A DNA stretch of 64,000 bases from Amphiura filiformis (taxonomy: Eukaryota > Echinodermata > Ophiuroidea > Amphilepidida > Amphiuridae), in assembly GCF_039555335.1 (NCBI RefSeq), contig NC_092641.1:31122848-31186847 (forward strand), given 5' to 3'. The notes under the pieces are model-generated. The model did not search any database, was not told the origin of the DNA, and was given only the letters and a program-made list of their open reading frames with translations. Below are positions 46,093-58,748 of the stretch, piece after piece (positions within the stretch are counted from its first letter, which is position 1; every line of letters starts with the position of its first letter). The position numbers and the translations under genes were made by a program.

Positions 46093-46457
46093 AATTATTA
46101 TGCTAGTCCTCAGACATCTCTGTAAGATAAATAAAGAAGTGACTAAATTTGTTAAGCAGAAATCGTACACATGCTACAAATGCTCACGTGACTTTTCATG
46201 AAGTATACCTGAACATAAAAGTTGTCACAGACAACATATATATTCGGTACATAATTGTATTTTTCAATTTAATCAAAAATATTGTTTACGTTATAAGAAT
46301 AGTCAATAAAGCCACTCCAAATATGCACCACCATGATCAGGATAGACAATTTCAGAAGATGAAATAAGATCGTATAAAGCTATATAGCAAATGGCTATAC
46401 AACAAAGTTCCCTCGCATAATGTCAGCGTTCATATGATAACTTTGAATTGCATTAAT

Positions 46458-46738
46458 GGGTTATTCCAATTGAAATCCACACTACCCCTGTGGAAGATTT
46501 TGGAAATATCTCCCACAGGGGGAGTATGTTTTTCAAATGTAATTAGTCAGAGGTAATCATTTTGAAACCCATACTCCCCCTGTATTAAGTCTTTACCTAT
46601 ATCTTCCACAACTGGAGTGCGTTTTTCAAATGGAAGTTACCCTATTGTCTATTGCGTTAAAAACTCACACTCCCCCTGTGGAAGACTTTAACTAAATCTT
46701 CCACAGGGGTAGTGTGGATTTTAAATGGAATAACCCAA
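46458..46738. mobile_element. Longer palindromic MITE, about 281 bp
   Basis: ATGGGTTATTCCAATTGAAATCC at the left and GGATTTTAAATGGAATAACCCA at the right. Internal CCCCTGTGGAAGAT recurs in both orientations. Confidence 0.85.
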
Positions 46739-47159
46739 TGTAATGAACATCAAGTGGGAGGTTAATTTAAAGCCGCTCCAAGATTCCCACGATGACAAAT
46801 ACTGGTAATTATAACCTATGATTGAGACACCATATATCAGAAGCTCCAAGTACAATCCATAAATCCTTGTTGCTCCTTATACATACTTCACAATCCCCAT
46901 ACACACATGATATCAACGTCACTCGTATCCAATCCTTCAAATGTCATGCATGTTGCCAGTACACGCTCCATCTTATATCTTGACTATCATCCTGTATTCC
47001 ACTTTATGATTTGATCTATGCCAAATAAAATCATCATCAATGCTTCACATCCGCCTTCCGTCACTATAAATATAGGTTGAAAGTAAAGCTTTGCCATAGG
47101 ATTCAAAATGAAAATCCGCCATATTTTGTCGATCTTTCTCAATATATTAGGTTGATCTG

Positions 47160-47290
47160 AAGAATTACTTAACTAATACCGAACCAATACTAGGCTTGTT
47201 TGTACTCATTTAAATGCATTTTTCATGGAGATTTTGAATATGACCATGACAATTAAAAATATTGAAATTTTTGAAAAAGTTTGTAATTTT
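47160..47290. repeat. Dispersed repeat with TTGTACTCATTTTAATGCAT core
   Basis: A block of about 110 bp (ACCAATACTAGGCTTGTTTG, then ACTCATTTAAATGCATTTTTC) occurs here and at 49255-49365, 51885-51955, 54205-54330 and 57820-57945. No end structure was recognised. Confidence 0.7.
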
Positions 47291-47768
47291 TTGCATGTCT
47301 ATAGATTCAATATCCGCATAGAGATGTTTAAAGTACCTTAGCAGGGCGAGAACTCCTTGAAATGTTCCTACTGATGACGCCTCTGTAGAGATATTTGAGG
47401 CACATTGTATCAGTCATATTGACTTTTTATGTGTCTTGGGGTATAGACAAGTATTGCTACTGGCAAAAATGTTTGTTTGATTGTTTGTGTGCCTGGTTTT
47501 TGTCTCCCGTGTGTGTGTTGTGAGTGTGTCTTTGCCCTGTATGCCAGGGTTTATCTTTGATTTGTTAACTTTGTGCCCTGTTAGTGTGAACTACATCATA
47601 ATGTTGTACTATCCGTTCTGGAGATGACTTTGATGAAGATTGGTTGTAGTTCGTTTTGTGTGTAGACGAGTGGAGTTAGATGTTGGTGTTGGGTGGGTGG
47701 GGTGTGGGGGTGGTGTGTTTGTAAATTCAATGGACTTGTGTCATGCATGGCTTGTAAGTCATGTGGAG

Positions 47769-48660
47769 CAATTTTGCAAGGTGAGCCAAAGTATGGAAAG
47801 TCGACATTAATATCATACTTGTATAAGCATGTCAAATGTTAGTATGTGTTGGTTGGAATATGCCGGGCGGGTGTGGTGGATGTGCGGTATGTGGTATGGG
47901 TAATGTGCTGTCATCGTGTTTTGTATCTTTGAATATGTACCCGGTAGTGTATTTCTGTGAGGTGAACCAAACTATGGAAAGTCTACATTGGTATCATATT
48001 ACAAGCATGTGCAATTTTGCAAGGTTATCCAGAGTATGGAAAGTCGACATTACTACCATACTTGAATAAGCTGATTTGTCATGTTATTAAGTGTCGGTGG
48101 GTGTGTGAGAGTGGTGTGGTGGGTGTTTGGTGTGGGTATTGTCATCATGGTTTGTTAAACGTAGTGTATTTCTGCGAGGTGAACCAAACTATGGAAAGTT
48201 TACATTAATATCATATTTTTAAGCATGTGGTGCAATTTTGCAAGTGATCCAAAGTATGGAAAGTCGACATTATTTGTGTAAGCTGACTTTTAATGTTATT
48301 AAGCGTCGGTGTGTGTGTGAGGGTGGTGTGGGGTGGTGTGGTGGGTGTTGGGTGTGGGTCTTGTCATCATGTTTTGTACATGTAGTGTATTTCTGCGAGG
48401 TGAGCAAAAATATGGAAAGTCTACATTGGTATCATATTTTAAAGGATGTGGTGCAATTTTGCAAGGTGATCCAAAGTATAGAAAGTCGACATTAGTATCA
48501 TAATTGTACTCGTATAAGCATGTCATGTTGATAGGTGTCGGTGGGAAGAGGTATGTTGGGGTAGGGGTGGGTGTGGGGTGTGTGTATGATGGGTGGGGGT
48601 GGGTGTGGATGATAGTGTATTTTTGCGAGGTGAACCAACTATGGAAAGTCTAAAATATTG
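47769..48660. repeat. Tandem repeat, units of about 220-240 bp, each with two related halves
   Basis: GCAATTTTGCAAG starts units at 47769, 48011, 48232 and 48452, each followed by GGAAAGTCGACATTA. Half-way through each unit a related word, GTATTTCTGCGAGGTGAACC then GGAAAGTCTACATT, occurs. GT-rich spacers separate them. Reading frames across it are not conserved. Confidence 0.88.
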
Positions 48661-49667
48661 ATAAATGCCGATTGTGGGGTATGGGATGTGTGGGGGTGAG
48701 CACGGGTAAATATTTAAACGTGCGTAAGTAAATAGGGCACAATACCAATGTCCTTTTTCCTGTTTATGGTTAACCTTTCGAAAACAATCCAGAAATTTCA
48801 TCGCCGTATAAAATTAATCTTTTCTTCATATTTTGTAGGGGTTTTAAGACGGGTAAAGGCTAAGCATTAACAATATATTGTTGTAAGTGTTGTATCATAA
48901 AAGGAAATAAAAAAAACCTTGTGTTCTTTTTATGGGAAAATATCTTACGTTCACATTCATGCAGCACGAAGAGTTCTTGAAAACCCTCCTCTGACTTTAA
49001 GTTCAAGTATTGTCTTCATTAGCAAAAGAAAGATACCACGACAAGGCTCATCTTTCCACACACATAGACACTTCAAATCGGCTGACAGGCAATAGCAGTT
49101 GGATCGTGTTATCATGGTTATGACATTTGTACGATACTCAAGGCACAGATACAGTGCAATTCGCTCCAGATATGATTGACACAATGCATACAATTGCTAA
49201 CCAGTTTACCATACAAAATTTGAAAATATTTTTAGTTGTATGTCATCAAATATTATGACGATCTCAAGAACCACTGCACCAATACTAGGGATCTTTGTAC
49301 TCATTTGAATGCATTTTTCATGTTGATTTCATAAATGAACATGAACATATCAAATTTTGTTAACATTATTCGCTTTAAGCAGACAAAATCGGCACATATA
49401 GTTATAAAGTGTTAAGCATGCAGTTTACGGAACATAAAACCAGCCGTGCTCATATAAAGAAACCTACGAATATATCTACTACTCGCTCGGGGTTTCCATA
49501 ACTGTTGTATAAAGGTATTTTATTATAACTGACTTTATTTTCAAATCTGAGTGAGATTTTGCCGACAGGAAATAAAAATGTTTTGTCTTTATTTGATATC
49601 GCTTTTTATATTACGTCATAGCTTAGAGGTAAAAAATCGTGGATAACATCGTTATCATTAAGGGATA

Positions 49668-50323
49668 GGGTATGAATGTTTGGACAGTATTTATTGTGGG
49701 ACATTAGAGCACATCAGACATATCGAATTGCATTCTGAATACGAAGAATGTCCTCCTGATATCAAATAATTTAGATTTTTGAAATTCGCAATGTAATACA
49801 CATTTTATGGCAAATCATTAAAATTGATATTTTTGATATTTAACAGTACTTGAAGTAAACTTTATAAATCTGATGATTTATACTTAAAGTGTATGTAGGT
49901 GGGACGAAAAGCCGACGATCAATTAAAAATTTTGACCTTTCGTATTGAAGATATGGATTTTTTTTCCCAAAACACCAAAAAAAAAAAGGTCTTTTGGGAA
50001 AAAATCCATATCTTCAATATGAAAGGTCAAAATTTTCAATTGATCGTCGGCTTTTCCTCCCAGCTACATACACTTTAAGAATATATCATTAGATTTATAA
50101 AATTTACTTCGAGGACTGTTATATATCAAAAATGTGAAAAATATCAAATTTTAATAATTTGTCATAAAATTTGTATTATATCGTGAATTTCAAAAATGAA
50201 AATTATTTGATATCAGAAAGACATTCTTCGTATTCAGAATGCAATTCGATATGTCTGATGTGCTCTCATGTCCCACAAAAAATACTGTCGAAACGCTCAA
50301 AACGTTCATTCCAGATCCCTTAA
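49668..50323. mobile_element. Foldback TTAA MITE, about 656 bp
   Basis: Begins TTAAGGGATAGGGTATGAATG and ends CATTCCAGATCCCTTAA. Both arms are complete, with the central AAAACACCAAAAAAAAAAAGG region as the turn. Confidence 0.9.
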
Positions 50324-53300
50324 CGCAATGTAGACTGTCACAATACTCGGCAAGCACCAGGAGTATTTGTACTACCAGTTACGGATTTTCTGCGTCTTGT
50401 ATTTTCAACCGAAACCGGTATTATAATGTTCTACTTGATTTCAAATTACAAGATATTTTACTCGATTAAATATTGCTGATACAAGATGCCTTGCTTCTAT
50501 CAAAAAGTATACTTTAAGGTTTCTTTAACATTATATGTTCAAGATTATTATTTTAGGCATAAATTATAGAGATTAAATTGCCTAGTAGAAAAGTATGACG
50601 AAGTAATTGATTTAGTCTCTTAATTTGATTTTGCGCCTTAAAATCGTAATTAATACACTAGGGAAGGACTGAGGGAATGAAAATATATGTTATAAACTGT
50701 AAGACAATTAGCCTATAAGGTACCAATTAGCATCTGCCATTAAGAGAAACAAAAGACGCAGAAATTGAGAGGTGAACATGGTTACAAGTGCAGAATACGT
50801 TATCAACACAATTATTATTAAATACTTATAACGACTTGTTACCCCATTTATAAACGCTGCGAGTTATGCTTGACATTTAGGGATCTCTACTGATTTAAAT
50901 TTTTTGATTTTATGAACTGAGGCTCGGGCAAATTGACTTATAATAAATTGAGATAGTGAAAAAAGGCGGGAATTCGAAGCCCGGGCATTACGATTTATAC
51001 CGGTCGAAATTTTACCACGAACTTCTGTCTGACAACAAGGGGGGGGTCCGAAATTATGCGGACGCGCGCGAGGGGAAACACGAAATTTTGTGTCGATTGT
51101 TTTATAGCATAGATATTAACCGGTCACTTTGCGTGGATACATGTGTGTGATGAGAGTCATCGCACAATTCAGGTGCCTCAAATTTTCAACAACAACAAAT
51201 CCTATACATTTCGATATATTATTATCATGTTAAGCACGCTTTCATGATAACCATTATGTACATCCTGTCACAATGTGCAACTCGCTTTGACATCTGTATC
51301 ACAAGATATAAGTTAAATGCAAAAAAACTTTTTCACCTTTTCGGCATACTTTTCAAATGCATGCAATAGGCATTTCATGTGTTTGTTCTTATGTCTAGGC
51401 ATATACTTAGCGATGTTTAAATGATCATGTTAAGTAGAATATCCACAAGTCAACATATAGACCCTATAACCCATCAACTCCATGCCGAGTGAACTCCAAT
51501 ACTACCATCAGCACGAAAATATACAAGCACTGCAATACTGCAAACCATCTTACACATGGACCACAATGGCCTCATCCCAATGGCATAGTTCAATAACCTC
51601 AATTAAACAACCATAGTGCAAAATTTGACCTCAAGTTGCAGAGTATGAGTTTTAGTACCCAAATATTCAAAGGGCATTCAATGAATGTACAAATGTATTG
51701 GGGTTAAAGAACTGTGCCCCTGATAGATGAGCATGTTAGTGTAAGTTGTCAAGAAGACGTCTATTATTGGCTATGGCCTTTAAGCTGTCCTCCGCGGCTA
51801 TATGTAGATCACTAAAACCCAGTTTATATGTTGATACACTGATACTTTCAATATACTAAATTATATCTTTAAAGCTGTGACACAATACTCGGCATGTTTG
51901 TACTCGTTTTAATGCATTTTTCATGTAGATTCCATATACGTTCATAAATCTATAAAATTCACCCAAGAACAATGTATTGTTTAAAATTTGATTATGCATT
52001 TAGCGATGTTAAATATCAAGCAGAGAAAGGGTTAAAACTATATTCTCCGCGTGACTTAAAGAGCTTTTCACCATTTACCTCAGTTTATCTAAATACATCT
52101 CTTCTCGATTGCGTGGATCTCGAGATCTAGGTCGCTTCCTATACATAAGCTATGTGTTTAAACAATAAGCCAGAATATAGAACATTTGTCGGCTTTAAAA
52201 CAAATAGAATATCGAAAAATTATCTATATAACTGCATGTGGACCAGTATATAAAGCTTGTGTTCTTTCAAATTTTACATTTTACATTATTAATATGTTAA
52301 TTACGTAATTTCACAATAGCTAACCGCTTTGATTTGTCTACATGGTGTATAAACAATTTTTTAAAAGGGGGCAATTTTGTCGATTTTTAGCATGCATTTG
52401 GTACACATTGCCATCACAATAGAGGCATACATGCTGCTCCTTCAACATCATGTTCAGGAGTATAATACGATCTATTGCTGGGTTAGTAGGTGTGTTATTA
52501 GGGGCGTGACATGAATTTGAAACGATGAAGTTTATAAATAGCAAAAAGGGCAAATCTGCAGTGTCGCCCGTGTCGGACTGTTTAAAACAATCTTGCTTTG
52601 TTACCGATGTTCCTCATGATAACGACTTTGTTTGCGATGTCTTTCCGTGCGAAGATCGGCTAAACTATTATATACTTGTGTTTGCTAGCCATATTGAAAT
52701 ATAGATATACTATACATAATAAAATTCCCTCTAAAAGGGAAAGCCAGCCTCGATGCAGAAGTGGTCTTGTAACAGGTTTGAGTGGAAACTTTATGGTAGT
52801 AGGCTGTGCTGAAATGTGTTTGAAAATTGTTTAGATTGGGGAAGGGTGATAGGCCTATATAAATTTTATTTATTGTACGGACTTTTAAATTAGTGGTTTA
52901 TATACACATGTAGAATGTTGATGAAGAACACAAACAACGAACTTGTGAATTTTGATTTGAAATTTATTATCAGTTGTAACACATATGTATTGGTTGTCAT
53001 AATTATTTACATAGTGGTAAGCTTAAGACTTAATTTACATGCTATAAAAAGCATTGGAACTGTAGTGGTGGAAAGTCTGATAATACAGACTTGACATTTA
53101 ATATGGAATACTTTTTCGCAAAATTCCAGGACTGGTATGGTAGAGGTCTGCATAAACGGCACGGGCTAAATATTAATTGGGGTGTGTCGGGATATGGTGT
53201 AAAATAATTGTTTGACAGAAAATGTACTTTCCATCAGTTTACATTATGTCGCTCATAATGTAGTGAATTTGCCTAGTGGCATTTGCCTTTTTATGATTAA

Positions 53301-54204
53301 TGAAAGTTGAATTTAAGGGGATTTGGCCAGGTGTCAGGGCCTGTATAATACAGATAAAAGTGATTGACCAAAAAATAAACGAACTAGAAGATTCTTTATT
53401 ATCATGATTATAACAACAATAGTATAATAACAATGCTACTCTGCTCACAATGGGATGGGAAAGACATAAATTAAATGCATGTCGAAATGATGGATTAGAT
53501 ATAAAACAAAGCAAATGTAAAGCATGATTTATCTGTTATTTTAGTACCTAAATATTATGGTAATGGTTACAATTAAACAAATTCACGAGACAAAACAATG
53601 TATATACGTAGTCATGCATAATATGAAAATATTTGATGGTTTCGCTATTTTTTATAGCCATGATAGTCTGCATCGAAATCTAAATAGAGATATATGCAGT
53701 CAAATGTCTCTTTCTCTGTTTTCTTTATATAGCAGGCTCATGCCCGTGTAAAAAATAACAGAAATTAAGGAAACAAAGGAAGAAACAACAAATCATTAAA
53801 AAAACCTGATTATTACGCATTTCTCTCTTCCCTACTGTAAAAACCACATAATATGTAACCATGTTATATCGTATTCTCAGTAGGCTACATACAACAAACG
53901 TATTTCTCATTTTCAAAAATCCATATAAGAACCTAGCCTTCGATGTCCACAAGAAACATGAGAGTTGTTGTGTCGATATATATTATTATTTTCTTGGTTA
54001 TTGTCAATGTCTCTTTGCTATCATGTTACATCATATCATGCTCGCTACAGACATCTGTGACCCGATCAAACCAAATAAGAACAAAGTCGTCAAAGTTGCT
54101 TTTGTGTTATAAAGCTGATATAGGCCTACTATTCAAAACTGTATGTTCTATGCGTACTAGCCATAGGCTTCAACATAAAAAGTTTGAGATATTTTTTCAA
54201 AATA
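50324..54204. other. No gene recognised; one dispersed repeat copy
   Basis: A minus-orientation copy of the about 190-bp repeat lies at 51545-51735 (GGACCACAATGGCCTCATCC to GATAGATGAGCATG) and a partial copy of the TTGTACTCATTTTAATGCAT repeat at 51885-51955. The rest shows no exon or RNA gene that I can defend. Confidence 0.4.
51545..51735 (-). repeat. Dispersed repeat of about 190 bp
   Basis: Same sequence as 56585-56785 in reverse orientation. Other copies: 15520-15690 (+), 32628-32745 (-), 58488-58614 (-). Signature words on its plus strand: CATACTCTGCAACTTGAGGT and GGTCCATAGTG. Confidence 0.82.
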
Positions 54205-55135
54205 TCACGAGCTTTCTGAAGAACCACCGAACCAATTCTAGGCTTGTTTGTACTCATTTTAATGCATTTTTCATGCTGATTCCAAATATGGCCATGAAAA
54301 TGTGCAACTCTGAAATTTTTGAATTTTTAGAATTTTTTTGAACTTGTCCTCTACAATCGACATCCGCGCGAAAAGAATTAAATACCAAATGTTTTCAACT
54401 ATATATAACTTCGTCTTCTTACGACATATTTGGATAGAATTTACATCAAATAAAATCTGATAATACATTCGTCATCTTGGTTGCAAAACGACAAATTCAC
54501 GACATGTTCCTCAATTGACTTCATCGGGTCACATTTTTTTTCGTTTGGGGATATCATTGTGTAAGACCTTTGAAGCTATCACAACCCAATCTTCAGAGGG
54601 CTCAGTTCTTTAACCCTAATGACCTTTGAATGAATTGGCTATAAAAACTCATACACGACATTGTATAAGGTCATTTTTCAGCTACTCTTGTGGCATGGAG
54701 GTTAGCGAATTTGCCATCAATATGCGAACATTTTTCGCTAATGGCTAATGTTCTACAACGCATACTTCCATTTACCCCGGAATTACACATTTTTTTTGTG
54801 CAAAAATTTATTTAAATGAGCACAATTATAGATTAGTAGGCTTACAATTTTTTTAAATATTTTGTATTGTACTTCTTTTATTTAGTATGATCTACGGATT
54901 TTGTAATTATTATCTAGAGAGGATTCAGAGGAAGTTATTTAGTCGGAAAGAAAGCACTTTGCTATATTACATGACATTGACCGTGTTGAATACATGAATT
55001 CGTTACTCGCAGTGCAGTGTCCGGAGGAATTTTATAGTCACGTCACTGAATGATAATACGGACAAAGAATAACTGGAGTTGAAATGAAATGCTATTGAAT
55101 TAAAAGTAAAATCCTTATCCTTGAAATAACGAATA

Positions 55136-55205
55136 ATAATAATAATGATGATGATGATAATAATGATCATGATGATATTTGATATTAATTGTAACAATAA
55201 TAATA
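55136..55205. repeat. Mixed (AAT)/(ATG) trinucleotide patch
   Basis: Interrupted AAT and ATG units; the minus-strand poly-Ile frame over it is an artefact. Confidence 0.8.
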
Positions 55206-55419
55206 AACTCTCAGGTAAAAAATAAATTTCAATTGTTTTATCATTGTTTATTGGAATTTCTTGATTGTCTTTCTCATTCAAAATATTTAATTCAAATGTA
55301 GAGTTGAATGCTGAGATTTGTCACGTTATCAATTAAAAAATAACAACGTTGAATTATTTACTAAATCGATGACACTCTTAATGTTACCTTTTGCAGCCAC
55401 AAAGGCATGAAAATAATGC

Positions 55420-56078
55420 TAGAATGAGCGTTTATTGCGTTTCGACAGTATTTTTTGTGGGACATGAGAGCACCTCAGACCTATCGAATTGCATTCTGAA
55501 TACGAAGCATGTCTTTCTGATATCAAATAATTTGCATTTTTTGAAAATCACAATATAATACAAATTTTATGACAAATTATAAAAATTTGATATTTTTCTA
55601 ATTTTTTATTTATAACAGTCCTCGAAGTACATTATATAAATCTAATGATATATTCTTAAAGTGTATGTAGCTGGGAGGAAAAGCCGACGGTCAATTGAAA
55701 ATTTTGACCTTTCATATTGAAGATATGGATATTTTCCCAAAAAGACCTAATTTTTTTGGTGTTTTAAAAAAAAAAATCCATATATTCAATACGAAAGGTC
55801 AAAATTTTCAATTGATCGTCGGCTTTTCATCCCACCTACATACACTTTAAGTATAAATCATCAGATTTATAAAGTTTATTTCGAGTACTGTTAAATATCA
55901 AAAATATCAAGTTTTAATGATTTGCCATAAAATGTGTATTAAATTGCGAATTTCAAAAAATCAAAATTATTTGATATCAGAATGACATGCTTCGTATTCA
56001 GAATGCAATTCGATATGTCTGATGTGCTCTAATGTCCCAAAATAAATACTGTCCAAACGTTCATACCCCTTCCCTTAA
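55420..56078. mobile_element. Foldback TTAA MITE, about 659 bp
   Basis: The left end lacks the first few family bases (it starts at AGAATGAGCGTTTATTGCG); the right end is CATACCCCTTCCCTTAA. Both arms are otherwise present. Confidence 0.85.
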
Positions 56079-56584
56079 AGCACTTTAGCTATGAAATTAA
56101 AGAAAATGATCTCTGCACCGATATAACGTTATGTTTTTCATTAATCACTTTTCACTCTACAAACACATTTATAGAAACGTTTTCACAAGCATCCAACTTT
56201 GTGATACGAAAACCTCCGATTCAATCAGTAAAATTCTACTCCATGCATGATTAACTCGTAAAATTCCAACTTCAAATTGGACACTTCTTTTAAGTGGAAA
56301 TTTCAACAACCGCTCTCCTTTGATACATGAACCAAAGCGTTCAGCAAATCGAGAATTCTCACAAGTTGAAATTGAATCGTGTTTGATTGTAATGAAAGTT
56401 GTCCTTTGATCATGTAAATAATAGCAGGCTCTATTTATCTACACTATAAACCTATTGTATTATTGTTTACTGGTAGAATAGGAACAATAGTGCATGTATC
56501 TTTTCAAAGTTTGCATTCTTTGGTTTCTGGTAGGACAAAAGTGGTTTAACCTCCAAATATGGTGTGTTATTTCAAGGTATGCGG

Positions 56585-56785
56585 TAAGGATCCACAACAT
56601 ACTCATCTATCAGGGCACAGTTCTTTAACCCCAATACAGTTGCATATTCATTGAATGACCTTTTGAAAATTTGGGTACAAAAACTCATACTCTGCAACTT
56701 GAGGTCAAATTTTGCACTACGATTGTTTAATTGAGGTTATTGAACTATGGCATTGGGATGAGGCCATTGTGGTCCATAGTGTGTG
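56585..56785 (+). repeat. Dispersed repeat of about 190 bp, plus copy
   Basis: GGATCCACAACATACTCATC through CATTGTGGTCCATAGTGTG. The best-preserved copy, used here as the reference orientation. Confidence 0.82.
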
Positions 56786-58487
56786 GTATACATAAGGACT
56801 TTTGTTGTGATTATATTATATGAATCAATATCATTCATATATGACTTCATTTTGAATGACAAATATTGTTACAATGAAATGTCAAATTTAATTTACCAAA
56901 CCAAACGTTTTGACAAATATTACATTGTTTTATAAAATAACTTAATGCTGACAAATATTACATGGATCCAATAATGACGAATATAGATTTGACTGATTTG
57001 ATCTCAAGTGCAATATTTTGAATCAATTTTATCTTAATTACAATAGTGCCAATAATAAACTACAAAAGCAAAGGTATGAAAAATATTTGGTTAAAGAAAT
57101 TCACATTTGATATTAAATCAAAATTTTATCAAAAGTGTCTTTGATATAAATCAAAACAGTATTTGAAACTTAGCGTTGACTTAATTTTGTGCATTACATG
57201 TGATTATGAGTTGTGGAATAATTCTGTTCAGGATGATCTAACTTGCTTAATATTTTACTGATTAGAGATTATTACAAATTTAGAACAATAAAACTATTGT
57301 TATACCTCCTTCTTCCCAACCGACCTGATTATAAGAAAAAGAAAATAAATCGTTTGAATTTGGTTTCATGTGCATGTCTAGCTACCATGATTCTTAGTTT
57401 TGACCTCACGACTTACATAAAAATGAGTGGTATTTCTGATCTTGAAACTGTTCTCCGCATGAATTTACTATGTATACTCACACTGTGTCAAGTAATTTCA
57501 TGACAATTTCCTATTCAAAAGCGTCTTACCGTCATCAACCACGTATGTGCATTGTTCCCTTTTGACACCTCAGCACCACCTATAACAGTATCCATACCTT
57601 GCAGCTCGATATCTGATAACCCTGAAAACTCACCCTTAAGACAAAAATGTTAAAGATTATCATGCTTGTGTTTGTTTTCGGCGCGTGCCAGAGGAATATG
57701 AGGATTAAAAATTGATATTAATCGCAGGCAATACCAGGTGCGACCGATTAAAATGATAGCAACTTATAAAGTAGGTATGACGCGTATGCCAACATAGGTT
57801 TCGTTCAATCATATCACCAAACCTTAAGACAATATCTCAAGAACCACTGCACCAATAACAGGCTTGTTTGTACTCATTTTAATCCATTTTCCATTCTGAT
57901 TTCAAATATGGTCATGAATTTTCAAAATTTTACAAAAAAAGAAAAATTTATAATAAATATTTTGGGCAAAGCTGTGTTTCCATCATCAGCAATTGGTGGC
58001 TTAATTGATTCATATGTATACCGTACTTTAAAGGAGAGGTACTTAGGCTAGCCATGCCATTTTTCTTTACTGTCGGGGTTTTATGATAGCTTAATTAAGC
58101 GTTTCATAAATACACCTACAATGGAGATTAGATTTGTTTGATATGATTTTATTTCAGATTTGTCGCTACTTTTGGTGTAAAATACAAGTACTTACAAATT
58201 AAGCTGCATAGAAAAGGATAATTTGTTAATACTTTGTTTTAATGCCACCTTTGTTGTATGGTCGAATGGAGAAATTTCCTTATAGTTAATCATGTTAATT
58301 AATATTTTGTTTCAATACTACCTTTGTTGTTCTACTACTATAGCATAGGGTTTAAAGAGTTAAAATTATACACAAAATGTTCTTTTGTTATGAATATACT
58401 TCAGGAGGCGATCTGTGCAGCTCTAGCAAAACGACCTCCTTTCCAGTAGCATCGTTCGATACCCTTTTTAACCATTGCTAAAAATTC
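56786..58487. other. No gene recognised
   Basis: AT-rich sequence with one copy of the TTGTACTCATTTTAATGCAT repeat (57820-57945). No coding exon is supported. Confidence 0.35.
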
Positions 58488-58748
58488 CACCTCAAGTTGT
58501 AGGGTATGAGTTTCTGTGCCAATGTATCGTACCAAAGACATTCAAAGGTCATTTTATGCGTGTACAAACATATGGGATTAAATAACTGTGTCCTTTCAGA
58601 TGAGCATATTTGCGATCTTAGTGAATATTTAACAAGAATTGTCTTTAAAAAAGACAACGCCACAGACGAATTCGAGGTTTGCTTCCTAAAAACGACCGGA
58701 ATTCCAGTTGCCAATGTTACTGGAAAAGCTTGGAAATGCAATGTATAA
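58488..58748 (+). other. Repeat copy running into a possible exon
   Basis: 58488-58614 is a minus-orientation copy of the 190-bp repeat; in this copy the sequence TGTGTCCTTTCAG looks like a splice acceptor. The following 130 bp read EHICDLSEYLTRIVFKK, then DEFEVCFLKTTGIPVANVTG and a stop. The composition looks protein-like but I recognise no family and no partner exon. Confidence 0.2.

Noticed and set aside
47769-48660. CRISPR-like array of regularly spaced repeats
   Set aside because: Units are over 200 bp, diverged, with GT-rich low-complexity spacers in a eukaryotic genome; it is a tandem repeat.
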